Positions 43,194 to 53,091 are shown, counted from the stretch's first letter. The stretch is DNA of 64,000 nt from DATFDN01 sp963830565 (GCA_963830565.1 CAWHMO010000010.1:248001-312000), one strand, 5' to 3'. Program-made: numbers and translations. Notes: generated by a model from the sequence alone, not told the origin.

Positions 43194-45251
43194 CTACCGG
43201 AGGGTGACACGCAGGTTGCCGAACCCGTCCACTGCCACCGTCGCTCCTTCCAGAACCAGGCACGTCGCATCGTATTCCTGGACGATCAGCGGCCCGCACC
43301 GTTCTCCGCCCGCCAAGCCGGCGCGGTCCAGCACCGGGATCTCCTCCCAGCCCGCGCCGGCGAACCAGGCGCGTCGCCTCGCGGGCACATTGCAGCGCGC
43401 GGGCGGCACCGCATCCGGCAGGCGCGGCCGATCTGGCAGGCCGCGGGCGACCACCGACACCGCGACCAGCTCCACAGGCTCTTCCGGCGGAGCGCGGAAG
43501 CCGTAGGTGCGCGCGTGCTCGGCAGCGAACAGCTCCGGCAAGGCGCGCAGGATCTCGGCGCCATCTCCGGCCGGCAGCGCAACCGCGATCTCGCTCGACT
43601 GGCCCAGGTAGCGGGCCATCGCCGCGCGGCGGAACGCCCGACGGTCGAGCGGGAAGCCGTCTGCTGCCAGCCGCGCGGCACCCTCCGCGGCAAGCGCGTC
43701 CAGCGCGGCCTGGAACACTGACGGCTCGATCCTGTCCAGCGGCGCGCGCAAACTGCGTGTCGCGTGGTGCTCGGAATCGGCCACCAGCAAGCCGAAGGCG
43801 CTGAACAGGCCGGGCAGGGGCGGCACGATGATTCGCTGAATGCCAAGCTCGGCGGCGATCCACGCGGCGAACAGCGGGCCGTTGCCGCCGAAAGCCAGCA
43901 GCGCGGCGTGACGCGGGTCGCGCCCCCGCTCCACCGACACCGCGCGGATGGCGCGCATCATGTTGGCCGACGCAATGCGCAGCATCCCCCAGGCGGCCTG
44001 CTCGACGTCGCAGCGCAACGGGGCGGCAAGGTCGCGCGCGATCGCCGATCGCGCCGCCGCCACATCGAGCGGCAGGGCGCCGCCGACGAGCCCGGCGGGA
44101 TCGAGATAGCCGAGGACCAGGTTGCAATCGGTGATCGTCACCACCGTCCCGCCCCGGCCGTAGCAGATCGGGCCGGGGTCGGCGCCCGCGCTTTCGGGTC
44201 CGACCTTCGGCGCCCCGGCCGGGTCCAGCCGACACAGCGATCCGCCGCCGGCGCCTACCTCCGCCAGGTCGATCGCCGGCAGCTTCAGCATGTAGCCCGC
44301 GCCAACCAGCAGGCGCGACCCCGCCATCACGCCCGCGCCGACCTCCATCGCCTCGGTCCGGGCCGCCTCGCCATTCTCCACCAGTCCGGCCTTGGCGGTG
44401 GTCCCGCCCATGTCGAAGGTGATGACCCGTGCTTCCTCCAGCCGCCGCGCCAGGGCGGCTCCGCCCACGACGCCGGCCGCCGGGCCGCTTTCCACGATGC
44501 GAGCCGGCTGCGCGATGGCGAACTCGGCCGCGGCAAGCCCGCCATTGGACTGCATCAGGCGCGGCTTCGCCGTGACGCCGAGCGCCTCCAGCCGCGCCTG
44601 GAGCGCGGTGAGGTATGCGCGGACCACCGGCTGGATCGTGGCGTTGATGACGGTCGTGCTGGTGCGCGGATACTCCTTGATCTCGGGCAGGATCTCGTGG
44701 CTGACCGACAGCGCGACATCGGGCAGCGCCGTCCGCACCGCGCGCGCGACCGCCTGCTCGTGCGCCGGGTTGGCGTAGCTGTGCAGCAGACACACCGCGA
44801 CGGCTTCGACCTGTTCCGCCCGCAGCGTCGCGATCGCCGCCGCCACGCTCGTTTCATCGAGCGGGAGGGAAATACTGCCGTCGGCGCGCGTCTTCTCGAT
44901 CACCTCGAGCCGCAGCCGACGCTCGACCAGGGGCGGCGGCTTCTGCCAGGCGATGTCGTAGAGCCGCGGCATCCGCAGGTCGCGAATCTCCAGCGTGTCG
45001 CGGAAGCCCTTGGTGGTGATGAGGCCGGTGCGGGCGCCTTTGCCTTCGAGGATGGTGTTGGAGCCGATCGTCGTGCCGTGCAGCACCTCGGTCACGGCCT
45101 CGTCCAGCAGCGCGCGCACCCCCGCGACGATGCCCTGGGCGTAGTCATGCGGGGTGGAGGCGGTCTTGTGCATCCGCACCCGCCCCTCGGCGCTGATGGC
45201 GACCAGGTCGGTGAAGGTGCCGCCGATATCGATGCCGATGCGGAGGCTCAT
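43194..45251 (-). CDS. hyuA: Hydantoinase/5-oxoprolinase A subunit
   Basis: 685 aa from MSLRIGIDIGGTFTDLVAIS, with the start overlapping the upstream gene's stop (ATGA). The ASKHA ATP-binding fold has IGIDIGGTFTDL and later VITFDMGGTTAKAGLVE, then ARVVESGPAAG-like loop and LAFGGNGPLFAAWIA. It uses ATP to open cyclic amides such as hydantoins, 5-oxoproline or N-methylhydantoin together with the B subunit. Confidence 0.92.
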   Translation of the reverse strand: MSLRIGIDIGGTFTDLVAISAEGRVRMHKTASTPHDYAQGIVAGVRALLDEAVTEVLHGTTIGSNTILEGKGARTGLITTKGFRDTLEIRDLRMPRLYDIAWQKPPPLVERRLRLEVIEKTRADGSISLPLDETSVAAAIATLRAEQVEAVAVCLLHSYANPAHEQAVARAVRTALPDVALSVSHEILPEIKEYPRTSTTVINATIQPVVRAYLTALQARLEALGVTAKPRLMQSNGGLAAAEFAIAQPARIVESGPAAGVVGGAALARRLEEARVITFDMGGTTAKAGLVENGEAARTEAMEVGAGVMAGSRLLVGAGYMLKLPAIDLAEVGAGGGSLCRLDPAGAPKVGPESAGADPGPICYGRGGTVVTITDCNLVLGYLDPAGLVGGALPLDVAAARSAIARDLAAPLRCDVEQAAWGMLRIASANMMRAIRAVSVERGRDPRHAALLAFGGNGPLFAAWIAAELGIQRIIVPPLPGLFSAFGLLVADSEHHATRSLRAPLDRIEPSVFQAALDALAAEGAARLAADGFPLDRRAFRRAAMARYLGQSSEIAVALPAGDGAEILRALPELFAAEHARTYGFRAPPEEPVELVAVSVVARGLPDRPRLPDAVPPARCNVPARRRAWFAGAGWEEIPVLDRAGLAGGERCGPLIVQEYDATCLVLEGATVAVDGFGNLRVTLR

Positions 45252-47008
45252 TCCGCCGGCTCCCACGCCACGGCTGGCAGAGGCGCGCAACTCGCGCCCA
45301 GCCGTGCGCGCAGGGTTTCGGTCGCGGCCAGATCGATCTCCGGCGGGTCGCCGCGCGCCACCACGCCGTAGTCGCGCGCGGCGCCCTCGAGCGTCACCAG
45401 ACCGTCACGCAGGTCCTTGGCGACGGCAGGGAGATCGCGGGTCAGCGCGGGGCCCCATCCGCCGCCGCCCGGCAGGTCGTGGCGGAACACCTCGCCGCGC
45501 CGGAACGGTCGGGTGATCTTGGCGTGCAGCACCTGCTCCGTTGGCTGGCCAGGGTCGAGCACGCTGCGCCCGGGCGCGCCCGGTCCGCCCCCTTGCAGCC
45601 CGTAGGGCCGATGCGTCTGGCGATCGGCGCGGACCTGGAGGATGCCTTCCTCGGCCAGCATCCGCCATGTCCGGCGCAGCGCCGCGCCGCCGCGGAAGCG
45701 ACCCGGCCCGCCGCTGTCCGACACGAACTCGTTGTCCACGACCTCGAGCGGGTTTTCGGCCTCGATCACCTCGACGCTGAAGCTCGCCATGTTGGCGAAC
45801 ATCGTGGTGTTGCCTTCCAGCCCGTCGGCCCAGGGCCGCGCGCCCCAGGCGGCGGAGAGGAAATCGACATAGATGAAGGGCCGCCGCGCCTTATCGGTGC
45901 CGGCCACCGTGATGCCGGTGTTGCCGCCATCGGAGGCCGCGAACACGCGGTCGGGGTAGAGCATTGCCAGCGCCCCGAACGCCGCATCGGCGCAGCGGAA
46001 CCCGGTCAGCCCGCGCGCGGCGCAGGCGGCGGGCGGCAGGGCGTTGGTAATGGTCCCCGGCGGCGCGGTCACGCCGATGGCGCGGAACACGCCGTCATTG
46101 TTCGGCATGTTGGCCGACAACACCGACTTGGCGGCGGTGTAGCTGGCGGCGGCGGTGTAGCTCCAGGTGTTGTTGATCGCGCCCTTCACCTGCGCGGCGC
46201 TGCCGGTCCAGTCGAACTCCATGCGCTCGCCCTGCTTGCGCACGGTGCAGACCAGCTTGATCGGCTTGCCCGCGTCGATCTGGTCGTCGTCGATCCAGTC
46301 CGTGAAGCTCGCCTCGCCATCGGGAAGCTCGGCCAGGCTGCTTCGGGTCAGGCGCTCGCTGTAATCGAGCGCCTCGTTCATCAGGTGCCGTGTCGTCTCG
46401 GCGCCATGGCGCGCGACGAGATCGGTGATGCCGCGCGCGGCGATCTCGCAGGCGGCGAGCTGGCTGCGCAGGTCGCCGAACACGCGGCCGGGGAGACGCA
46501 CATTGCGCTCGATGATGCGAAACAGCGTCTGGTTGGGCCGGCCGCGCTCATACAGCTTGAGCGGCGGGATGCGCAGCCCCTCGGCGAAGATCTCCGTGCT
46601 GTCGGACGCATTGGAGCCGGGCACGCGTCCGCCGACATCGGTATGATGGCAGATGGTCGCGGCATAGGCGAGCACTGCGCCGTCGGCGAAGATCGGCTTG
46701 AAGACGAAAATGTCCGGTAGGTGCATGCCGCCCTCGTAGGGGTCGTTCAGCACCAGGATGTCGCCCTCGGCGATGTCGTACCCGAAGCGGGCGAGCGCGG
46801 CCTTCAGCGCGACGGGGATGCTGCAGAGATGGCCCGGCAGGCTGAGCCCCTGCGCCACCAGCCGGCCCCGCGCGTCGCAGATGGCGGCGCTGTAATCCAT
46901 GATATTCTTCAGCACGCCGGAATAGGCGGTGCGATAGATGGTCAGCACCATCTCGTCGCCGATGCCGGCCAGCGCGTTGCGGAACAGCTCGGCTTCGATC
47001 GGGTCCAT
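45248..47008 (-). CDS. hyuB: Hydantoinase/5-oxoprolinase B subunit
   Basis: 586 aa. MDPIEAELFRNALAGIGDEM start, then ILVLNDPYEGGMHLPDIFV and the metal-site YAATICHHTDVGGRVPGS. RAERRMEFDWTG-like segments and GEVFRHDLPGGGGWG mark the C-terminus. Forms the heteromer with HyuA; the two genes are translationally coupled. The specific cyclic amide cannot be read from sequence. Confidence 0.92.
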   Translation of the reverse strand: MDPIEAELFRNALAGIGDEMVLTIYRTAYSGVLKNIMDYSAAICDARGRLVAQGLSLPGHLCSIPVALKAALARFGYDIAEGDILVLNDPYEGGMHLPDIFVFKPIFADGAVLAYAATICHHTDVGGRVPGSNASDSTEIFAEGLRIPPLKLYERGRPNQTLFRIIERNVRLPGRVFGDLRSQLAACEIAARGITDLVARHGAETTRHLMNEALDYSERLTRSSLAELPDGEASFTDWIDDDQIDAGKPIKLVCTVRKQGERMEFDWTGSAAQVKGAINNTWSYTAAASYTAAKSVLSANMPNNDGVFRAIGVTAPPGTITNALPPAACAARGLTGFRCADAAFGALAMLYPDRVFAASDGGNTGITVAGTDKARRPFIYVDFLSAAWGARPWADGLEGNTTMFANMASFSVEVIEAENPLEVVDNEFVSDSGGPGRFRGGAALRRTWRMLAEEGILQVRADRQTHRPYGLQGGGPGAPGRSVLDPGQPTEQVLHAKITRPFRRGEVFRHDLPGGGGWGPALTRDLPAVAKDLRDGLVTLEGAARDYGVVARGDPPEIDLAATETLRARLGASCAPLPAVAWEPAE

Positions 47009-47102
47009 CGGGAGATCGGACCATCAATGCGGGAGGCTGACAATCGGGAACCGGACAGCCGATAGGATGTTCTCGGCGCGAGACAGGACAGGAGCGTACG
47101 CC

Positions 47103-47516
47103 ATGCGTTGGCCGATCCTTTTCGCCGGAGTTCCGCTGGCGATTCTTGCCTTCGCTGCGCCCGCCCTGGCGGGCAACATGCCGAACGCCGCCAATCTGTC
47201 CACCCAGCAGGATTCCCGCGCGATCACCTTGCAGAACCTCACCGGCGAGAAGATCACCCAGGCGCATGTGCAGACCACCGACGGGCGGGTATGGAACATC
47301 GGTCACGGCGCCATCGAGGACAATCACGCCTCGGAGGTCATCGTGCCGGCGCGCGACTGCCTGGCCAGCGTCACCGTGCAACTCGACAATGGGCGCACGC
47401 TGCAGTCAACCGAACTTCATTCGTGCAACAGCACGAAGGTCGTGGTCAGGAAGGACGCCATCAGCATTCCCCAGGAGGCGGTGCCCGGCGCGCAGCAGCA
47501 TGGCACGCCGGGCTGA
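47103..47516 (+). CDS. Small exported protein, unknown
   Basis: 137 aa. AGGAG precedes the ATG. Signal peptide MRWPILFAGVPLAILAFAAP with cleavage after ALA. The mature part (AITLQNLTGEKITQAHVQTTD, then strands up to TELHSCNSTKVVV) looks like a small all-beta domain with two cysteines that could pair (PARDCLAS, HSCNST). No family recognised. It is divergent from hyuB and may share its promoter region. Confidence 0.6.
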   Translation: MRWPILFAGVPLAILAFAAPALAGNMPNAANLSTQQDSRAITLQNLTGEKITQAHVQTTDGRVWNIGHGAIEDNHASEVIVPARDCLASVTVQLDNGRTLQSTELHSCNSTKVVVRKDAISIPQEAVPGAQQHGTPG

Positions 47517-47573
47517 GGCTTGACGCCGCCCCGGCAGGCACCCCAAGAGCGGCAGGACTAGGGAGACCGGCGC

Positions 47574-48587
47574 ATGAGCAGCAGCCTGCCGCAGCAGATG
47601 ACCCAGATCGTCGCCGCCCAGGCGGGCGGGCCGGAGGTGCTGGAGCCGGCGACCGGCCCGGTGCCGTCGCCGCGGGCCGACGAGGTGCTGATCCGGGTCG
47701 AGGCCGCCGGCGTGAACCGGCCTGACGTGCAGCAGCGCAAGGGCGCCTACCCGCCACCGGCTGGTGCGAGCCCGATCATCGGGCTGGAGGTCGCGGGCGA
47801 GGTGGTCGCGGCGGGCGCGGAGGCGCGCGGCTTCCGCCTCGGCGACAAGGTCTGCGGCCTGGCCAATGGCGGCGGCTATGCCGAGTATTGCGCGGTGCCC
47901 GCCGGCCAGTGCCTGCCCTGGCCGGCCGGCTACGACGCGATCCGCGCCGCCGCGCTGCCCGAAACCTATTTCACGGTATGGGCCAACCTGTTCCAGCACG
48001 GCCGCCTCGCGCGCGGCGAACGCGCGCTGATCCATGGCGGCACCTCGGGCATCGGCGTCACCGCCATCCAGCTCGCCCGCGCGTTCGGCGCCGAGCCGTA
48101 CGCCACCGCCGGGTCGGACGAGAAGTGCGCGGCCTGCGTGAAGCTCGGCGCGGCGGCCGCCATCAACTATCGCACGCAGGATTTCGTGGAGGAGATCAAG
48201 CGCCTGACCGAGGGGCGCGGCGTCGATGTCGTGCTCGACATGGTGGGAGGGGCGTATTTCGCACGCAACCTGCGGACCTTGGCGATGGACGGGCGGCTGG
48301 TGCTGATCGCGTTCCTCGGCGGCTCGAAGGTCGAGGCGCTCGACCTGACCGCGATCATGACCCGCCGCCTGACCGTCACCGGATCGACCATGCGCCCGCG
48401 CACCGCCCCGCAGAAGGCGGCGATCGCCTCGGATCTGCGCGAGAAGGTCTGGCCGCTGCTCGACAAGGGGCAGGTCGCGCCGGTGATCCACGCCACGTTC
48501 CCGCTGGCGCAGGCAGCCGAGGCGCATCGGCTGATGGAGAGCAGCACGCATATCGGAAAGATCGTGCTGAAGGTGGGGGCGGGTTAG
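47574..48587 (+). CDS. Quinone oxidoreductase-like zinc-free dehydrogenase
   Basis: 337 aa MDR-family protein of the zeta-crystallin/PIG3 type. GroES-like N-terminal domain (DEVLIRVEAAGVNRPDVQQR, no zinc-binding Cys), then NADP Rossmann with IHGGTSGIGVTAIQLARAFG and TAGSDEKCAACVKLGAAAAI. NPY-like PNRPDVQ and GGAYFARNLRTLAMDGRLVL fit quinone reductase or enoyl reductase. It reduces quinones or enones with NADPH. Confidence 0.9.
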   Translation: MSSSLPQQMTQIVAAQAGGPEVLEPATGPVPSPRADEVLIRVEAAGVNRPDVQQRKGAYPPPAGASPIIGLEVAGEVVAAGAEARGFRLGDKVCGLANGGGYAEYCAVPAGQCLPWPAGYDAIRAAALPETYFTVWANLFQHGRLARGERALIHGGTSGIGVTAIQLARAFGAEPYATAGSDEKCAACVKLGAAAAINYRTQDFVEEIKRLTEGRGVDVVLDMVGGAYFARNLRTLAMDGRLVLIAFLGGSKVEALDLTAIMTRRLTVTGSTMRPRTAPQKAAIASDLREKVWPLLDKGQVAPVIHATFPLAQAAEAHRLMESSTHIGKIVLKVGAG

Positions 48588-48619
48588 CGACGAAAGTTGC
48601 ATCGGCCTGGGACCAAACA

Positions 48620-49066
48620 TTGGCACTCATCTCGGTTACCCGCCTCCGGCTCCGGTCGCTACGATTTCTCCCGGGATTCGCCTGGCACACATGGGCGAGC
48701 ACGCGCCAAGTACAGCGCGCTTTGGGGTTCCTGGAGGGGCAGCTTGCCAGGGAAGGCACGCGAGCGTTCTGGACCTGGACTGCCTGGAGCGACGAGGCGG
48801 CCATGCGTCGATACCGGAGTACGGACGCGCATGTGCGGGCCATGCCTAAGCTGCTCCACTGGTGCGACGAGGCTTCGACGGTGCATTGGACGCAGGACGG
48901 CCCGGAGCTGCCCGACGCCGCCACGGCGCTCGGCCGGATGGTCGCCGAAGGACATCTCTCGAAGGTGCGCCATCCCTCGCCGGAGCACGCCGCCCAGCAG
49001 ATTGCGCCTGCCCGGAGGATGCCCCAACCAAACGTGCGGCTTCGGCCGGCGAATTCGATCCTCTGA
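48620..49066 (+). CDS. DUF3291/ABM-superfamily protein
   Basis: 148 aa from TTG 48620 (start tentative, no clear ribosome site). ALISVTRLRLRSLRFLPGF, FWTWTAWSDEAAMRRYRSTD and AHVRAMPKLLHWCDEASTVH match a family of short proteins with a dimeric alpha/beta-barrel fold, annotated as DUF3291 or spheroidene monooxygenase-like. Function unknown. Confidence 0.6.
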   Translation: MALISVTRLRLRSLRFLPGFAWHTWASTRQVQRALGFLEGQLAREGTRAFWTWTAWSDEAAMRRYRSTDAHVRAMPKLLHWCDEASTVHWTQDGPELPDAATALGRMVAEGHLSKVRHPSPEHAAQQIAPARRMPQPNVRLRPANSIL

Positions 49067-49233
49067 GAGATAAACGGCAACTCAGGTCACGACCCGTTCG
49101 CGATCCGACCGGACATCGGCCGAGATGGATAGCGCCGGGCATCAGAATTCCCGCCTGAACGTATCGGGAAAGCCCTCTGGCTTTGTGCTACCCACATGCG
49201 AACCATGCTCCAATTCGCGCCCGGATTCACGCC
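49067..49233. other. Intergenic leader of the ruvC-tol cluster
   Basis: 167 bp with no ORF. As the first gap before a dense run of overlapping genes it should hold the ruvCAB promoter. No SOS (LexA GTTC-N7-GTTC-type) box is evident. Confidence 0.4.
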
Positions 49234-49740
49234 ATGACTCGCCTGCTCGGCATCGACCCCGGCCTGCGCTTCACCGGCTGGGGGCTGATCGAGGCTACCG
49301 GGAACCGATTGCGCCATATCGGCGACGGCGTGATCGCGACCGATGCCGCCATGCCGGTTCCGGAACGCCTGCGCGTCCTGCACGCGGCACTGGCCGGACT
49401 GATCGCGGCGCACTGCCCCGAGGAGGCCGCGGTCGAGGAAACCTATGTGAACCGCAACGGCGCGGCCACCTTGAAGCTCGGCTATGCACGCGGCGTGGCG
49501 CTGCTCGCTCCGGCGCTCGCCGGCATTCCGGTCGCGGAGTATGGCGCGATGGCGGTCAAGCTCGCCGTCGTCGGCACCGGCGGGGCGGCGAAGGAGCAGG
49601 TCGCGGTCATGGTGCGCCGGCTGCTGCCCGGCGCCATCCCGCGTCGCGCCGACGCGGCCGACGCGCTGGCGGTGGCGATCTGCCACGCGCATCACCGCGC
49701 TAGCCGGATCGCCTGGGCGCGGGCCGAGGCGCGGGCTTGA
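49234..49740 (+). CDS. ruvC: Holliday junction resolvase RuvC
   Basis: 168 aa, standard length. LLGIDPGLRFTGWGLIE (first catalytic Asp), VEETYVNRNG (Glu), GYARGVALLA and RADAADALAVAICHAHH (last Asp pair) are intact. It cuts four-way junctions with RuvAB. The stop overlaps the TTG start of ruvA. Confidence 0.95.
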   Translation: MTRLLGIDPGLRFTGWGLIEATGNRLRHIGDGVIATDAAMPVPERLRVLHAALAGLIAAHCPEEAAVEETYVNRNGAATLKLGYARGVALLAPALAGIPVAEYGAMAVKLAVVGTGGAAKEQVAVMVRRLLPGAIPRRADAADALAVAICHAHHRASRIAWARAEARA

Positions 49741-50348
49741 TCGCGCTGCTTACCGGGCGGATCGCGCAGCGCGAGGAGGGGAGCTGCGTCCTCGACGTGA
49801 ACGGCGTCGGCTACCTCGTGTACGCCTCGACGCGCACCCTCGCCGCGCTGCCGTCGGGCTCGGAGACGGCACGGCTGCTGATCGAGACGCATGTCCGCGA
49901 GGACGCCATCGTGCTGTACGGCTTCGCCGACCCGGCCGAGCGCGACTGGTTCCGCCTACTGACGACGGTGCAGGGCGTCGGCGCCAGGGTGGCGCTGTCG
50001 GTGCTCTCCGCCCTGTCGCCGCGTGAGCTGGTGGGCGCGATCGCCGCCGGAGACCGTGCCAGCCTGACCCGCGCGCCGGGTGTCGGCGCCCGGCTTGCCG
50101 TGCGGCTGCTGACCGAACTGCGCGACAAGGCGGGCGCGATGCCGTCCGCGCCGGGCATCACGTGGCCCGCCTCGGCCTCGCCCGGTCCGGTCGAGGACGC
50201 GCTGTCCGCGCTGGTCAATCTCGGCTATCGCCGTGTCGAGGCGCATCCGGTGGTGACCAAGGTGATCGAGCGGCTGGGCCAGGACGCCGGGCTGGACGCG
50301 GTGATCCGTGACAGCCTCAACGAACTGGCGCAGCGGAGTCCGGCATGA
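49737..50348 (+). CDS. ruvA: Holliday junction branch migration protein RuvA
   Basis: 203 aa starting at TTG (MIALLTGRIAQREEGSCVLD). OB-fold, helix-hairpin-helix (LLTTVQGVGARVALSVLSAL, APGVGARLAVRLLTELRDK) and the C-terminal RuvB-binding helix (VEDALSALVNLGYRR). Coupled by overlap to ruvC upstream and ruvB downstream (ATGA). Confidence 0.95.
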   Translation: MIALLTGRIAQREEGSCVLDVNGVGYLVYASTRTLAALPSGSETARLLIETHVREDAIVLYGFADPAERDWFRLLTTVQGVGARVALSVLSALSPRELVGAIAAGDRASLTRAPGVGARLAVRLLTELRDKAGAMPSAPGITWPASASPGPVEDALSALVNLGYRRVEAHPVVTKVIERLGQDAGLDAVIRDSLNELAQRSPA

Positions 50349-51385
50349 GCGACGAGGAACGCGCCGTCTCCCCGGCGCGGCTGGACGAGGATGCGGGCGA
50401 GGCGTCGCTACGCCCGCAGCGTCTTTCGGAGTTCATCGGCCAGCGGGCCGCGCGCGAGAACCTGGCGGTGTTCATCGAATCCGCCCGCGCCCGCGCCGAG
50501 GCGCTCGACCATGTGCTGCTGCACGGCCCGCCCGGTCTCGGCAAGACCACGCTGGCGCAGATCGTCGCGCGCGAGCTGGGCGTCGGCTTCCGCGCCACCT
50601 CCGGCCCGATCATCCAGCGCGCCGGCGATCTGGCCGCGATCCTGACCAACCTCCAGCCCCGCGACGTACTGTTCATCGACGAGATCCACCGCCTGCAGCC
50701 GGCGATCGAGGAGGTGCTGTATCCGGCGATGGAGGACTTCCAGCTCGACCTGATGATCGGCGAGGGCCCCTCGGCGCGGTCGGTGCGGATCGACCTCTCG
50801 CCCTTCACCCTGGTCGGCGCCACGACACGGGCGGGCCTGCTGGCGACGCCGCTGCGCGACCGCTTCGGCATCCCGCTCCGCCTGGTGTTCTATACCCCCG
50901 AGGAACTGGAGCTGATCGTCCGCCGGGGCGCCGAGAAGCTCGGCCTGGCGCTGGCACCCGACGGCGCGGCCGAGATCGCGCGGCGCGCGCGGGGCACCCC
51001 GCGCGTGGCCGGGCGCCTGCTGCGCCGCGTGCGCGACTTCGCCCTGGTGGACGGCACGGCAGTCGTTGATCGCCCCGCCGCCGACGCAGCGCTGCGCCGG
51101 CTGGACGTGGATGCGCGCGGGCTGGACGCGATGGACCGGCGTTATCTGCGCCGCATCGCCGAGCACCACGCCGGCGGTCCCGTCGGCGTGGAGACCCTGG
51201 CGGCCGCGCTGGCCGAGGCGCGCGATACGCTGGAGGACGTGATCGAGCCCTACCTGATCCAGGAGGGCTTCGTGCTGCGCACGAGCCGCGGGCGGATGCT
51301 GGGCGAGACCGGATGGCGTCACCTGGGCCTGCGGCCGCCCGCCACGCCGCAGAGCCAGCTCGACCTGCTCGGGGGCGAGGCTTGA
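50345..51385 (+). CDS. ruvB: Holliday junction DNA helicase RuvB
   Basis: 346 aa AAA+ motor. LRPQRLSEFIGQ opening, Walker A HGPPGLGKTTLA, Walker B VLFIDEIHRLQ, sensor 1 LVGATTRAGLL, Arg finger LRDRFGIPLRL, winged-helix end GRMLGETGWRHLGL. No frame defects. Confidence 0.97.
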   Translation: MSDEERAVSPARLDEDAGEASLRPQRLSEFIGQRAARENLAVFIESARARAEALDHVLLHGPPGLGKTTLAQIVARELGVGFRATSGPIIQRAGDLAAILTNLQPRDVLFIDEIHRLQPAIEEVLYPAMEDFQLDLMIGEGPSARSVRIDLSPFTLVGATTRAGLLATPLRDRFGIPLRLVFYTPEELELIVRRGAEKLGLALAPDGAAEIARRARGTPRVAGRLLRRVRDFALVDGTAVVDRPAADAALRRLDVDARGLDAMDRRYLRRIAEHHAGGPVGVETLAAALAEARDTLEDVIEPYLIQEGFVLRTSRGRMLGETGWRHLGLRPPATPQSQLDLLGGEA

Positions 51386-51838
51386 TGCCACATGGCTCCA
51401 TCCGTGAGGGCCGGCACCGCTACGCCTTGCGGGTCTATTACGAGGACACCGACGCGGGCGGCATCGTCTATCATGCCAATTACCTCCGTTTCGCCGAACG
51501 GGCGCGCACCGAGGCGTTGCGTGATCTCGGCGTGCCGCATGCCGAGATGGTGCGCGACTGGAGGCTGATGTTCGTGGTGCGGCGCGCGAAACTGGACTAT
51601 TTCCGCCCCGCGCGGCTGGACGATTCGCTGGAGGTCGTCACCGAGCCCGTGGAATTGCGCGCCGCCGTCGTACAGGCTGCGCCAGGACATACGCGGCCGG
51701 CTCGGGTCGTGCGCGGTGGCCGAAATCGAGCTAGCGTGCGTCATGCTCGACGGCACGAAGCCGGCCCGCATCCCGCCGCGTTGGCGGGCCGCGTTCGAGG
51801 GGATGCTGGCGGACCGGCCGCCGGCTGAAGGGAAGTAG
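51385..51838 (+). CDS. ybgC: Tol-Pal-associated acyl-CoA thioesterase (one frameshift)
   Basis: About 150 aa hot-dog thioesterase. YYEDTDAGGIVYHANYLRF carries the catalytic Asp, and FRPARLDDSLEVVTE follows. After an extra A near 51672 (GTCGT-A-CAGG) the frame continues RLRQDIRGRL, VAEIELACVMLDGTKPARIP and stops 1 bp before tolQ. Its position between ruvB and tolQ is the classic arrangement. Confidence 0.88.
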
Positions 51839-51839
51839 G

Positions 51840-52571
51840 ATGGACCGGGCTGTCGATGCCGTGAACCAGGGCGCCGCGACTCTGGGGGCCGCCGCCGGCG
51901 ACCTGTCGCTGTGGGGACTGTTCCTGCAAGCCGACATCGTGGTGAAGCTGGTGATGGTCGGACTGCTCGCCGCCTCGGTCTGGGTTTGGGCGGTGGTGTT
52001 CGAGAAATGGTCGAGCCTGCGCAAGGCCAACAAGGATGCCGACGGGTTCGAGGACCGCTTCTGGTCTGGCGGGAGTCTAGAGGAACTTTTCGACGAGGAG
52101 GGAACGCGCCCGACCCACCCCATGGCCGCGGTGTTCGGCGCGGCCATGGGCGAGTGGCGGCGCAGCGCGCGCGTCAACGGGGTGGAGCTCGTCAAGACCG
52201 GCGTGCGCGAGCGCGTCGATCGCGCCATCACCGTCACGGTGAACCGCGAGATGGACCGCATGGAGCGGTGGATGGTGTTCCTCGCCTCGGTCGGCGCCAC
52301 GGCGCCGTTCATCGGCCTGTTCGGCACCGTATGGGGGATCATGCACAGCTTCTCGGCGATCGCGGCGATGCACAACACCAATCTCGCCGTGGTCGCGCCG
52401 GGCATCGCGGAGGCGCTGTTCGCCACCGCCATTGGCTTGGTGGCGGCAATTCCCGCGGTGCTCGCGTACAACAAGATCAGCACCGACCTGGCCCGCTTCG
52501 CCGGGCGGCTGGAGGCGTTCGGGAGCGAGTTCAGCGCGATCCTGTCGCGCCAGGGCGAGGAGCGCGCATGA
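51840..52571 (+). CDS. tolQ: Tol-Pal system motor protein TolQ
   Basis: 243 aa, three membrane helices. The MotA/ExbB-like core is at GATAPFIGLFGTVWGIMHSF and AIGLVAAIPAVLAYNKIS. With TolR it forms the proton-driven motor that energises TolA for outer-membrane constriction. Confidence 0.95.
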   Translation: MDRAVDAVNQGAATLGAAAGDLSLWGLFLQADIVVKLVMVGLLAASVWVWAVVFEKWSSLRKANKDADGFEDRFWSGGSLEELFDEEGTRPTHPMAAVFGAAMGEWRRSARVNGVELVKTGVRERVDRAITVTVNREMDRMERWMVFLASVGATAPFIGLFGTVWGIMHSFSAIAAMHNTNLAVVAPGIAEALFATAIGLVAAIPAVLAYNKISTDLARFAGRLEAFGSEFSAILSRQGEERA

Positions 52572-52599
52572 CGACGACGATTGGGACGGGAGGCTGAGC

Positions 52600-53088
52600 A
52601 TGGCCGCGGGGCCGCTGTCGCCGCGCAAGGGCCGGGGGCGCTACCGTCCGCTGGCCGAGATCAACGTCACGCCGCTGGTGGACGTGATGCTCGTGCTGCT
52701 GATCATCTTCATGGTGACGGCGCCGCTGATGACCTCGGGCGTCAACGTTGATTTGCCGAAGACCGACGCGCAGCCCCTCAATTCCGATAGCCAGCCGCTC
52801 ACCGTCTCGATCGACGCGCACGGGCAGATCTACCTGCAAAACGAGAAGGTGGATCTCGACGGGCTGGTGGCGAAGCTGCAGGCGATCGCGCAGGGCAATG
52901 CCGACCGGCGCATCTTCGTGCGCGGCGACAAGGATCTCGCGTACGGGCGGATCATGCAGGTGATGGGCACGATCACGCAGGGCGGGTTCACCAAGGTCGC
53001 CCTGCTGGCCGAGCAGGCGCCGCCCGGTCCGGGTTCCACCGGTGCCACGCCGGCGCCCGCGCCGGCCGGACGGGGCAAGACTGGCTGA
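52600..53088 (+). CDS. tolR: Tol-Pal system protein TolR
   Basis: 162 aa. One helix containing the proton-carrying Asp (INVTPLVDVMLVLLIIFMVT), then a periplasmic domain (NVDLPKTDAQPL). CGGGAGG precedes the ATG. A 9-codon frame between tolQ and tolR (from 52568) is too short to count. Confidence 0.95.
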   Translation: MAAGPLSPRKGRGRYRPLAEINVTPLVDVMLVLLIIFMVTAPLMTSGVNVDLPKTDAQPLNSDSQPLTVSIDAHGQIYLQNEKVDLDGLVAKLQAIAQGNADRRIFVRGDKDLAYGRIMQVMGTITQGGFTKVALLAEQAPPGPGSTGATPAPAPAGRGKTG

Positions 53089-53091
53089 GCG

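Noticed and set aside
43045..44793. 582-codon frame inside hyuA
   Set aside because: Same strand, alternative frame with Arg/Gly-rich low-complexity translation; the HyuA frame has all conserved motifs.
52568..52597. Tiny frame MTTTIGTGG between tolQ and tolR
   Set aside because: Nine codons overlapping the tolQ stop; the tolR start with its own ribosome site explains the spacing.
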